Assembly: GCA_012274445.1 (NCBI GenBank)
Contig: JAAROD010000007.1
Coordinates: 186,001-250,000 of the forward strand
Length of the DNA: 64,000 bases
From: Sclerotiophoma versabilis
Taxonomy: Eukaryota; Ascomycota; Dothideomycetes; Pleosporales; Didymellaceae
Direction: 5' to 3'
A program made the translations under genes and the position numbers. Shown here piece after piece: positions 53,323 through 63,417 of the stretch; positions within the stretch are counted from its first letter, which is position 1; the number at the start of each line of letters is the position of its first letter. The notes beneath the pieces were generated by a model, which was not told the DNA's origin, did no database searches, and saw only the letters and a list, made by a program, of their open reading frames with translations.

Positions 53323-55493
53323 TTAGTAAGTGTTGTTGAAGTTCAGTTGCTGCGAGAACGCTTGGTCGGACGCGCCGGGGGTGCCGTTGGAGGGACTGGT
53401 AGGACCACGGGGGGAGAGAGGGCCGAGGCCGTTGAGGCTACCGGGGCCGCCGTTCTGCGAGAGGCCCTGAGGAAGACCCGGGGGTCCTCCGTAGCCGGCC
53501 GACTGTTGTTGCTGCGGCAGCTGCTGGTAGGGGCTAGAGGTTGTCGTTAGCACAAGCTGAGCGAATAACCGAACTTGAAAAAGAGACTCGCAGTGGCTTG
53601 CAGACTCACGCGCAACAACAAGTTACGCTCACAACAATGGAAGAGATAGATCAAGCAAAGCACGATGACAAACAAACAACGCATCAGAATCCATGTGATT
53701 GGAATGATAGCCAATCTGAATCGTAGTAGCGCACATTCGTAAGGAAAGGGCATCTGACAGAAAGCAGCACCAGACTTATGCATGACTAGCCGCACATCCC
53801 AGATGCTCATTGAGGTGTAGCCAGCTCCGAAAGAAAACCCGCGGGCAGAAAGATGACCTGTTATACAAAGACTCCCTTTTAAAGCCCTCGTGCAAAATCG
53901 GTGTCGTCAAATGAACTTAGAACTTTTGGAGAACCGCCCAGGTATAGAAAGGAACCAAATCGCTCGAAGGTCGTGTGACGAGTCATGAAAGGGGTCATTG
54001 CAATAAGCCAACGGAGTAAACCATGGAAGAAGCGCCGTGGAAGCAATAGAGAGAGAAAGAATGCGCTTACTGGACAGCATCGTTAGCATAGATTCTTCAT
54101 GACAGCGTTGTAGTCTCTTACCTTCATAGGAGCGAAACCACCTCCGTATCCGGGGTGCTGAGGAGGCATGCCCATGCCGGGGCCGAAGACCGGTGGGGGA
54201 GGGGCCGGGCGGTAAGGAGTACCAGCAGGTCCAGAGTTGTTCTGCGAACGTCCCCAGCTAAGGCGAACGCGCGAGTTGCCGATAGGGTAACCTTGCATCT
54301 GGTTGATGGCCATTTCGGCGGCGTGACGCTGCACGAACTGAACGAAACCACATCCCTTGCCTGGGGGAATCTTGACATAGGTAATCTCGCCGAAACCCTG
54401 GAAGAAAGAGCGGAGCTCGTCCTCGGTGACGTAGCCGCTAAGGCCGCCGACGAAGACGGTCGTGTTGTTGGGGTCAGTGAACTGGTTCATGGGCTGAGGA
54501 GCGCCGTAGTAGCCCATAGGGGGAGCACCCATAGAGTACATGCCCATGCCAGGGCCGCCGCCCTGCTGCATGTTCATGCCGCCCGGACCGCCGGGTCCAC
54601 CGCTCTTGTTCTTGGGAGTTGCGGTGCTGATGCGCATAGGCCTGTTACCGCAGTAGACACCCTGCATCTCGGTGAGGGCCTTCTGCTGGTCCTCCTCGTT
54701 GGCGAAGCGAACGAATCCGTAACCGCGCGACATGCCGCTGATGGGGTCGGACATGATCTTGGCAGACTTGGTAGAGGTGTACTTGTTCTGGAAGAGCTGG
54801 ACAAGGACGAACTCGGTGACCTCAGGGCCAAGGTCTCCAACGAAGATGGAGTATTCAGGGCCACGCTCATCGCGGCTGTCTCCATGTTAGCCTTCTCTTG
54901 ACCTTGCGCAATGTCGCTGTACAATGCTCACCTGCGATCAGCAAGGCCGCCACCGGAAGCCCAGTTGAGCTTGAAAGGGCGGTTGGAGTTGGGGATGAGC
55001 TGGCCGTTGAGGCTGAGGGCCTTGGACGCAGCGTCGGGGCTGGCAAAATCAACGAAGCAGTATCCGGCATTACTGCTGCACAAATTAGTCTGCATGACAC
55101 CGCCCCTCAGATTTGTGCGCTTACCCAGAAAACTTGTCGCGGATCATCTTGACGTTGACGGTCTCGCCCATGTTGTACCAAATGCTGCGCACAAAGTTCT
55201 CGTCGATCCAAGGCTCGAGCTCACCCATCCTGCGTCTTGTTAGCTCCGGAGCTCGATCGATTGGCCTGCCGCGGGCCATTGTAATGCGCGACTCACCAGA
55301 GGGTGGTCTTGCCGGCGCCCTGGCCGTTGCCGTCGGGGCCAGCGCTGCCGGGAGGGCCCATCTGGCCCTGGGGAGGGAAGCCGCCGGACTGGTCCATGGG
55401 CTGGCCGAGGTCGGTCTGCGAGACATTGGGGTTGGGGCCCTGTTCGCCGGGCTGCTGGCCCTGGTACTGCTCGTACTGCTGCTGGAAGCTCAT
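53323..55493 (-). CDS. Three-RRM RNA-binding protein (Nam8/Csx1/TIA-1 type)
   Basis: Exons 55493-55297, 55229-55125, 55075-54932, 54875-54122 and 53523-53323 encode 466 residues. A Gln/Gly-rich start (MSFQQQYEQYQGQQ) is followed by three RRMs: the first is split over exons 1-3 (LWMGELEPWIDE, then NAGYCFVDF), the second has SIFVGDLGPEV and SRGYGFVRF, the third TTVFVGGLSGYVTE and GCGFVQFV. Between RRMs 2 and 3 lies a Gly/Met/Pro linker. The final exon adds a Gln/Pro/Gly tail ending QLNFNNTY. Relatives act in pre-mRNA splicing or stress mRNA stability. The last intron is 598 nt, far longer than others; its acceptor at 53524 keeps the frame. Read-through would instead end at a stop at 54083 after MKVRDYNAVMKNLC. 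The exon 3 acceptor is a CAGCAG doublet. Confidence 0.88.
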
Positions 55494-57407
55494 TGTCGCG
55501 GTAGGATCAAGTGGAAATGATCGGGCGGTGGTAATGGGGTCGACTAAGAGTATTGGGCGTAAGTATGATGGAGGACCGTGGTCGTTTGTATAGTCTGTAG
55601 AAGCAACAATCAGCGTCGGCGAATTGGCGCAGACTGGGGTGACGGCCAAGGGGGGGGGGGGGGGGGGAAATCAAAAAGGACCTGGGCTGCACTCACCACT
55701 GGGGACCGGTAGTGCTTTCTTTCACTGGGGGCGGCGTGTTGCAATCAGGCGCGAGAGCACACGGAAAGTAACAGACACAAGGACTGCGAAAGTAGGTGAC
55801 AGGAAAGGTGTCGACAGACTGAACTCCGACTCGCGATCCAAAAATGGCCTGGCGAAGACGGGAGAGTGAAAGGGTGGCCGTGAGGGAGACGCTCTATTGA
55901 GATCTACGGCAGCAGTCAGTAAGGTCTGTCGGACAAGAGGTCACATGCACAGGCGTAGCGCGAGAGCGCGAGGCGATGGGCCAGCAGCGTCAGCCGGGGT
56001 GGGCAGCAAAAGCGCGTCGTCGGTTGCTGTCGGGCGTCGGGCGTCGGTGGTCGGCGACAGCAGGCAGTGACGACGCAGGCAGCGGGCAGGCGGGCAGGCG
56101 GGCAGACGGGCGGACTGGTGAAGGAAAAGCAGTGCCGGCGCGCTGAAAGCATGCGTCCGTGCAGACAGACGACGTCAGAAGGCTCAGCACCGCTCAGCGC
56201 CAGATGCATGCATCGCAATGCCTCGAATGGCGAGCGCACAGTCTGCACCGAAAATGTGCGTCACCCGTGAAGATGCACCCGCCAGGCGGCACACCGCACG
56301 CAGCGCCCGCCCGCCAAGGCAGGTGAGAAAAATATGAGAGGGGAGTGCATACCTGAAGGCCAAAGAAACTCCCGCGAAGCAGAGAACACCGACGACGCAA
56401 AGGAACACAGAGGAGCAAAGCACAAGGACGATTGCCTGAGCAAAGATGTGAAGAGGGAGTGGGTGGGGTAGAGGAGGGAGAGCGAGTGCAGATGATGTGA
56501 AGAACGGGCCTTTCAAGAGAGCTTCGCTGCCGGACCAATCCGCCCAAATCTTGGACTCCGCCCAATCCGCTGGTCGTGTGTGGCGGCGGGCAGTCGGTAG
56601 CGAAAAGCTCAGGCACCCAAGCCCAAGTCCTCACAGCCGAGCAACCTGGGGACGATGGCGCACTGGCTGAGGGGCTGAATTCAAGCTTTGGGCGATCTTC
56701 AATACCTCGATTCCCCTCTCTCCCTAGTGGTTCCGTCACACCTCGCCTGCGACGAGCTGCGACAAGGCTGCGTGGCAGCCCTGCTCCAGATTCGCTGGCG
56801 AAGGAGCGCTTCTGCACGATCCAGGGCCACACGTCCACACATGAGTGATAGAGGCCCACCCGTGCGCGCCGTGAATGACTTGCAGCTGCTGTGCCTCACG
56901 CCTGGCGCGAGGGCGTCATGAATTGCCTTTCGCGTCCCCACTGGCGTTCCTTGGGCCCAGCTGTGACCGGCTGCGAGGGGCTCTGTGCTGCGCGCACAGT
57001 GCACTGCCTGCAGACTCTGCACCAACGTTTTCGTCAAATCACGTTGCCAGAGTGCTGCTCCATTCTTCAGCACTGGCACCAGCTACTCCGCGGCTAGTCC
57101 AACGGCAGACCTGCACCTGCATTACCTCACACCCGTCCTAAGCCCACAAACGCCAAACACCATGCGCGGCCGCTGCAAAGGGCAAGCACGGCGACGTGTA
57201 CACAACATGGGTACGCACTTGATGCATGGCAATGTCCAAGTTCGATGTTGATGGTTGTGTGCCACCACTTCACTTCCAGAACTCGGCCAACAACAGAGCT
57301 GCAATGTAGAAAACATGTCACTTCGTTGTATTCTCGTATCGAATTCCTCCCTCACTTTGCGCTAACCAGACAATTGGAACTGCATTCATCATCCCTCAGA
57401 CTCCACC
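55494..57407. other. 1.9-kb gene-free region
   Basis: Lies between the RNA-binding protein start and the end of scytalone dehydratase. It includes an 18-G tract and GGCGGGCA repeats near 56085-56112. A 221-residue minus-strand open frame at 56194-56859 lacks protein-like pattern. A long leader or promoter for the RNA-binding protein gene is the simplest reading. Confidence 0.45.
55650..55667. repeat. Poly-G tract, 18 bp
   Basis: Eighteen consecutive G on the plus strand, i.e. poly-C in the transcript direction of the RNA-binding protein gene, about 160 bp before its start codon. Length may be affected by sequencing. Confidence 0.85.
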
Positions 57408-58033
57408 TTAGTTGAGCTTGCTCCCTGAGTTCTCCTCTGACGGGATGCCGTTAGCCGCCTGCGCCAGGCTCTTCTCCTCCTGCTCACCGAACGAGTCCCT
57501 TCCCTCCGCAAAAACCTTGTCGAAGTCGTACTCGAACCACCTGATGTCTGGGCTAAGGCCAGCAAATTTCCACTCACCGTCCACCTTCTTGTACCAGTGC
57601 GTGTTTGCGCTGTGTGCGTGGCCCTTGACTGCAACCGTTGAGCGGCTCTCGTCCGTGTACCTCTGGTGAGGAACCCGCAGCTGGTGGTATCCCGTCATCT
57701 CGTCCTCTGCCGTCTTCTCCCACCGTGTGCCACCGATAAAGTGTTGTGTCTTGAGGAGAGGATTGCCGAGAACCGCGGGATCAGAGGCCATTGTGACAAA
57801 CTCCTCTGCCGGCATCTCCTCCCAGATCTTGTCCAAGAAAGAGCGGTAGTCGATCCTCAGCGTCGGAGCAATGCATTTGCGCAGACGTGCCCAGTCCTGT
57901 CTATCGTCAGCGCTATGAAAGCGCATGTAAGAGAGCAACATACCTTGCTGTCATAGCTGTCTGCCCACTCGTAGACTGCGGTCTGGCAGCCCATGACATC
58001 GTCAAAGGTAGGCTTCAACTTTTGCTGTGACAT
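57408..58033 (-). CDS. scd1: Scytalone dehydratase (DHN-melanin pathway)
   Basis: Exons 58033-57944 and 57896-57408 (47-nt intron GTATGT...GACAG) encode 192 residues, slightly longer than the rice-blast enzyme because of a 20-residue polar tail. The cystatin-like alpha+beta cone fold is fully recognisable: YEWADSYDSKDW across the splice, IAPTLRIDYRSFLDK, MPAEEFV, TQHFIGGTRWEK, GYHQLRVPHQRY, GHAHSANTHWYKK and FAGLSPDIRW. Active-site Tyr, Asp, both His and the Ser-Ala-Asn stretch are present. It dehydrates scytalone and vermelone during 1,8-dihydroxynaphthalene melanin synthesis. The polyketide synthase and reductases of the pathway are not in the window. Confidence 0.96.
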
Positions 58034-59007
58034 GGTGATATAATATGTGTGAGTTGGTGTATAGTTTGCTTTGCTGTAACGGTGTAATTATTTGAATCAA
58101 ATTGGATATACTGTCATTCTAAATTCGTCTTCTATCCTCTATATACTTATCTTGCCTGCGATTCAGATGTCGAAACATCTGCTACACAGGGCTTCGGCTC
58201 CCCGCCTAGCGGTATCCGGCTTCGGTTCCTGAGAGGCTGCTCCGATGGAAACACCACGGTCGAAACGGAGCCGACACCATTTTTAGGCCATGTCATCTGT
58301 GCTGCGTTTCTAGTTGCCCGAAGTACGGGCTGGTGAGGGTCGCCGTTGCTCTTGCTTCGCTCAATGGTGCCGGAAAGGGGAGGTGCACGAGCCAAGCAGC
58401 CGGAAGAGAAGGGAAGCCGCAAAACCACTAACTACGCCTTAACCCACCACAGCTCGCATTTCCTCAGCGCTCCTTACTATGCATCGAAGTCGTCATTACG
58501 GATGTGATTCTATGGCATACACTTGCGCTGCACCCCACCAATCTCGTGAGAAGTACCATAGGTCCTTCCTGAGAAAATGAGGAGCGGCCTACAAGCACCT
58601 CAAAGCCTGGAAGCGTCCAGTGCGACGCAACTCATTTTACCAAGACCACAAACAGCAACCGTTGTTCACGATTTGGAGAGCTTGCTGTTCTACGAATCGT
58701 GCCGTGCTGCCTGCTGCTCACCGTTATGATGCTAGCTTACAATTGCAATCAATAATTACACTACATCCTACAGAACGATGCGGCGTTGATGTTCAGACGC
58801 GACGGAGTTGTCCTTATTGGATTTTCCCAGTCAATGAAGCACGAAGTCTGCCACATTTCTTAACGAGCGAATAGCGACCAGCGAGGTCATACAGCACCCC
58901 TGCCGACAGCTCACTCCTGCATCACAGCTTCAGCTCCATGTTCTTACCATGTCAGCCTTCCATCCACCCTTTACGTTCCTTGCAATTCTTGCTGGTGCGC
59001 ATCGACA
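58034..59007. promoter_or_regulatory. Divergent promoter region, scd1 and a membrane-protein gene
   Basis: This 974-bp interval lies between divergent genes. A/T-rich leader sequence directly precedes scd1 (58040-58145). No gene is recognised; an 84-residue open frame at 58620-58874 has no features. Confidence 0.4.
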
Positions 59008-60935
59008 ATGGGTCTTTCATGGTTCCTGATGTGCTTCGTCCAGGGCGCCTCCTCAGCAACAGCAGTCGCGGAACTCGCGTGGTATTCGGCCCCCAACTAT
59101 CGTGGGACGTGGGATCTTATTGTCTCCTGCGTGCTGACACTCATGATTTGTGTCTGGTCAGCATTGCATCTCAATGTGCCTGTCAAACAATCGAAGCTCA
59201 AAGATCGAAGTGTCAGACGATTGCGATGGATTTTACTCGGCATCTTCGCGCCAGAAGTTGTCGTTAGCACAGCGTTTGCGCAGTACTTGACTGCTAGGTG
59301 GTTGATGAACGAGATTCGAAGAGACATCAAATATCGCAAGAGCCTGGTGAGTCCTTCATTCCTTGCACGAACACTACACTGAGATCCGGTTTTCTCTACA
59401 GTCGCAATGGTTTGTTTCAAGGTCTGATGTACTTACAGGCGAACGGGGTTGTGAGTGAGAAGCAATCAAAAGAATGGACCATGAATCAATGCTACTTTGC
59501 TGTTATGGGAGGCATTGTCATCGAGCCTGGTAACTACATCAGCAACAGCGATCATAACAGGACCCCAGACCGTCTCGAGACTAGCAGCTTCTCCACAGAC
59601 AGACGTCTACTTAGTATCACTGCAGAAGGGGCGCGCCTACTCTCGTTTCTAAACCGCCTGCCAGATATCGAAGATAGCCAGGTGCGCGACAAGAGCAAAG
59701 CAGATGGTCTCGCTAAATGCCTGGTCGTCGTGCAAGCTGGATGGATGATCATACAATGCATCGCACGAGTTCAGCAAGACCTCCCGGTAACGCTCCTGGA
59801 GATCAACACCATTGGACACGTTATTTGCGCTTTTGCACTGTATATGCTTTGGTGGAACAAACCATTGGACATTAAGGATCCACAAGTCGTCGAGTGTAAA
59901 TCCCAATTGGATCCTTGCGTCGCTTTAATGTGGATGTGCAGTCCGATCAGTGGCGGTAAAGACGATGAAATCAGCGAAATCCGCTGTCTGGCATACGAAG
60001 CACCAGAGAAAAGGAACAACGCTTCAACGACGATACCGCCGACGCATTTGAAGGACAAAAGTACTGAACTCAGGGAAGTCAGCGTATCCGGAACCCATCG
60101 TACACGGCTTTCGGTAGGGTCTGTGGGAGCAAGGGATCCTCGCAAGTTCATCGGCCCACTGCACGAGATGCAAGTCGGTGCAGAACATCATCAGTCTTCA
60201 TTTACGCCTTTCGACCACGATGTCAGCTATGTCTATCAGTGCGAAAGAGTAGCTACCGAGCATGAAGTCTTCTTCGGTCTTCAAGGACGCGACCATGGCC
60301 TAAAGCATACTCGCAACTATTGTCGGCGAGGATTTAGCGATTGTAAAAATCACGATCCCCTTTCTATCAATGCTATAGAGCGATGGAAGCTTGCGAACGA
60401 AGTGATCGATGAGCTATACCGAGAAAGCAAGAATCGACCGCCTTACGACAATTTTTTCTTCACCGACTCATCTTTGGGACTCTTTGTCGGAGAACCAATC
60501 TATATCGCAGATCACATTCCCAACTTTCCCGGCTTCTCCTTCCTCGGTAGCGTTAATGTACAACGCGATATCTTGAAGACTGTTGTGGCCCTCGCCGGAG
60601 CCGCATACGGTGGTCTGCACCTTGCTGCATGGAACGACTACTTTCCAACAGAAGTCGAGAGAGTCATGTGGATCTCGTGCTCTTGCGCTACAGGACTCAC
60701 AGGCCTCGTATTGGCGCTATTCTTCCTGGCAACGAACCAGTTACCGCAGCTCGAAGCGGCGGAGAGCCATGTGCGCAATAGCAGGAGGTTCAGAATCTTT
60801 TGGACTTGGATCCTGATCCCACTGTTCATGACGGCTAGAGTCTTCATTGTCGCGGAGGCTTTCATCTGTCTGCGACGCCAGCCAGAGACTATCTACAAAA
60901 CGCCAGAGTGGAGCAATTATTTTCCTCATCTTTAA
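59008..60935 (+). CDS. Polytopic fungal membrane protein, unknown function
   Basis: Exons 59008-59346 and 59439-60935 (92-nt intron GTGAGT...TTACAG) encode 611 residues. The start gives a hydrophobic leader (MGLSWFLMCFVQG, ~1-20). Hydrophobic segments follow near 38-57 (DLIVSCVLTLMICVWSALHL), 75-95, 240-262, 272-292, then three at the C-terminus (~500-520, 535-555, 570-595). The centre (~330-490) is soluble, with charged and Ser-rich stretches. The motif RGTWD(L/I) followed by a cysteine-containing helix and ALHLNVP, and NQCYFAVMGG, recur in a large ascomycete family whose role I do not know. It ends overlapping the convergent neighbour by 4 bp. An upstream exon cannot be excluded. Confidence 0.75.
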
Positions 60936-62593
60936 TCGTAGGAGTACACGCTCATTTCGCCCCTGTTGCGTTTCGATGGGTCTGCTGTCCCTCCCTCTGG
61001 TGCCTCGAATACTTGGCTGTCACCAACGAGGTACGGCTCCATAATTGGTGAGACAGATCGTTTGCTAAAGTGCGACCGCAGTGACTCTCTAAGACTCGGT
61101 GCTGGCGCACTTAGCGCGTCACTCATCCTGGACTCGAGCGTGCGCCCTCCGGTATCAACCGTTCGAAGAGAAACCGTGTCTTCGCCGCGCATAGCATTGT
61201 ACTTGCTCTTTACGCCCCTCTGCCCTCGCCAGTAGAAGAATACTGCAGCTGTCGCGAACAGCAGCCCCGCCAAAAAGCCTCCCATGATGGAGCCTACGAT
61301 AATACCTGCGCTGGGTGTGGTCTCTACGGACCTGCTGATTGTGGGGAAGTTGTCGCAGCCCAATGGCTTCAGTTCGCTCTTTGCAGTCGTCTTTAAGTTC
61401 TTGTTTGCTATACCGTATTCCTGCGTTGTCTCATCCCATCGCAGAACGATGGAGTCGGTAAACAATTTCCCCAGCACCGGCACGCCTTCGCCATATGCGC
61501 CCCAACTACCGGTCCCAAATGCGATTCCTGGTTCACGATTGCCTTTTATATCTGCCACTGCAGCCCCTGAGATGGTAGTGTCCACTTCCAGACCGCCCTC
61601 AAGTTTGAATCTTAAGAAGCTACTGCCGTTCTGCGGAAGGGTTTCAAGCGCAGTAGACCACCTAACGGATGCTTCGATGCCTGCACCAGCCACTTCAAGT
61701 AGCTTCGCACGCGCATCTATTGAGAGAACCAAAAAGGGCACACCGGGTTCAATGCAAGCGACAAATGCGTTGTCAAGTAATGCCATTCCCACACTTGTAG
61801 CATCAGTGTGATAGTCGAGCGACTCGACTTTCACTTGCAACACACAGGGTAGCGCATTATCTTTACTTCGATCCGAACTTTTGAACTTCTCAAACTCTCC
61901 AGCGTAAGCATTCACATCGACACATCCTAAACACAGGCTCTCGTTTGTCAAGCTCCAACTTTTGCTAGCCACCATGCCCTCCTCATAGAGCGCATTCAGC
62001 AACCTCGATCCCGACGTAAGACTCAGTGCCGAGCTACTCAGGCCGCCAAATGTCGCGCCATCGTCTGGCAATATGAAAGAAGTGTTTATTTTGCGCTTTT
62101 GAGGCAGGGCCTCGTTCTGCTGCACATACGCCTCCACATAATGTGCAAACGCGAACTCGTCGACCATGAAATGCCAGTCAGAGAACCGGGTTTTCTTGAA
62201 CCATGCCTCGCTAACTGGACTGTTCGTTCCGTTGTCGTAGAAACTTGTCGACAAGCTTGAGACAAAACCCCCTCCGTATGTACCTGCGCAGGTCGTCTTT
62301 CCGTCTTTATTAGACCATCTTGTATCATTGGCAGGTATAATTGTGTCGGCGACATATATGCAGGAATTTGTATAACGCGGGATGAAGGGCGTATCGAGTT
62401 GCAACGACGGTGTAAGAACGATTTGTTGCGGTGGTGTGCCAATCAAGATAGGTATGCCATGAGAAAGTGTACCAGGAGCGACTGAGACGGTACGAAGCGG
62501 GAGGTTGAGGGGCGGTGCGGCGCATTGTGTTGCTTGTGCAATCTGGGTTAACAGAAGAGCCCACGAGGCTGCGGTGGTAATCAATAGTCGCAT
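60932..62593 (-). CDS. Pepsin-fold (A1-like) membrane protein, probably catalytically dead
   Basis: A single exon encodes 553 residues. Signal peptide ~1-22 (MRLLITTAASWALLLTQIAQA); the lumenal domain ~25-430 follows the aspartic-protease layout (GIPILIGTPPQQIVLTPSLQLDT, FGGLSSSAL, EFEKF). The first active-site motif DTG is changed to DTP, and the second appears as IEPGVPF in place of a DTG/DSG, so the second aspartate is lost. Several N-glycosylation sequons occur. A single transmembrane helix (~432-455, IIVGSIMGGFLAGLLFATAAVFFYW) is followed by a basic anchor (RGQRGVKSKYN) and a ~95-residue cytosolic Ser-rich tail. A surface receptor-like or scaffolding role is possible; protease activity is unlikely. 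Convergent with the preceding gene and overlapping it at the stop codons. Confidence 0.82.
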   Translation of the reverse strand: MRLLITTAASWALLLTQIAQATQCAAPPLNLPLRTVSVAPGTLSHGIPILIGTPPQQIVLTPSLQLDTPFIPRYTNSCIYVADTIIPANDTRWSNKDGKTTCAGTYGGGFVSSLSTSFYDNGTNSPVSEAWFKKTRFSDWHFMVDEFAFAHYVEAYVQQNEALPQKRKINTSFILPDDGATFGGLSSSALSLTSGSRLLNALYEEGMVASKSWSLTNESLCLGCVDVNAYAGEFEKFKSSDRSKDNALPCVLQVKVESLDYHTDATSVGMALLDNAFVACIEPGVPFLVLSIDARAKLLEVAGAGIEASVRWSTALETLPQNGSSFLRFKLEGGLEVDTTISGAAVADIKGNREPGIAFGTGSWGAYGEGVPVLGKLFTDSIVLRWDETTQEYGIANKNLKTTAKSELKPLGCDNFPTISRSVETTPSAGIIVGSIMGGFLAGLLFATAAVFFYWRGQRGVKSKYNAMRGEDTVSLRTVDTGGRTLESRMSDALSAPAPSLRESLRSHFSKRSVSPIMEPYLVGDSQVFEAPEGGTADPSKRNRGEMSVYSYD

Positions 62594-63417
62594 CTCGAAG
62601 ATTTAGCCTTTTGAGTTGATTATAGAAGTGCAATTGTTTTGATCCATTGACCCTTAGTGACACACACTCGCGAATGCAGTTGTCGTGATGTAGGGTCAGG
62701 CTTCAGGAAAGAAGACCGAGAACAAGAAGCTTCGATATGAAGGTTGGCAATGTGCCGGCGCCTGCACATGCACCCACCTGCCTCTCCAAGCCGCAATTTA
62801 CAGGCCCACGTCATCTCCTCCCGGCCAGGTGTTCAGCCGCGCTGGGCATACATAGACGAGTATTGATATCCGTACAGTCAGCCGCTACGCTTACCACAAC
62901 TTCGCATGACCAACTATGATAGGCTGGCAAGTCTGTGCCATCCTTGTCGTTGAGGTGAGCGCAGTGGGCCAATGCTTGGTCTGCATGATATGTTGTGAAG
63001 CTGTGGTGTGTAGGAGCTTCGACTGTAATGTGAAGTACTAGGTCCACTGGGATGACGATGAAGTAGTGGATGTGTAGCTGCAACGCCGCATCGTTGCACG
63101 GAGCGTGGGTCTGCACTGACAGCGGGAACGGGACATGGGTGTGGAAGCGAAGGATGCTAAACCCTGGGGGGGGGGGGGGGGGGGGGTGCAGTAAACTTGT
63201 CGAAACACGTGGGGGCGAATACCAGCGAGGATAGCATGCCTCGGTGCTAACTCGAAGAACAATCTTCGACCTTGGATTTTGATCTTCTTGATTCTCATAC
63301 GTAAGTTCATGCACAGGCTTCTGAGTTCATACTACGCTTTGCGTCCACCTCTTGGTTTCTGCGTATTTCGACAATACCGCAGAATTATGTTTCAGGAACT
63401 GGAAGTTGCAGAAACAG
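62594..63417. other. Intergenic with poly-G tract
   Basis: This 824-bp interval separates two minus-strand membrane-protein genes. It includes a 21-G run. Open frames on both strands are short or interrupted by the homopolymer; no gene is recognised. Confidence 0.45.
63166..63186. repeat. Poly-G tract, 21 bp
   Basis: Twenty-one consecutive G on the plus strand, in the upstream region of the pepsin-fold gene. Such a run may be length-variable or a sequencing artefact. Confidence 0.85.

Noticed and set aside
56194..56859. A 221-residue minus-strand open frame
   Set aside because: Cys/Arg/Ser-rich with no domain, overlapped by equally open frames on the other strand; no start or splice support.
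57408..58033. DHN-melanin gene cluster around scytalone dehydratase
   Set aside because: No polyketide synthase, hydroxynaphthalene reductase or melanin regulator occurs within the visible sequence on either side.
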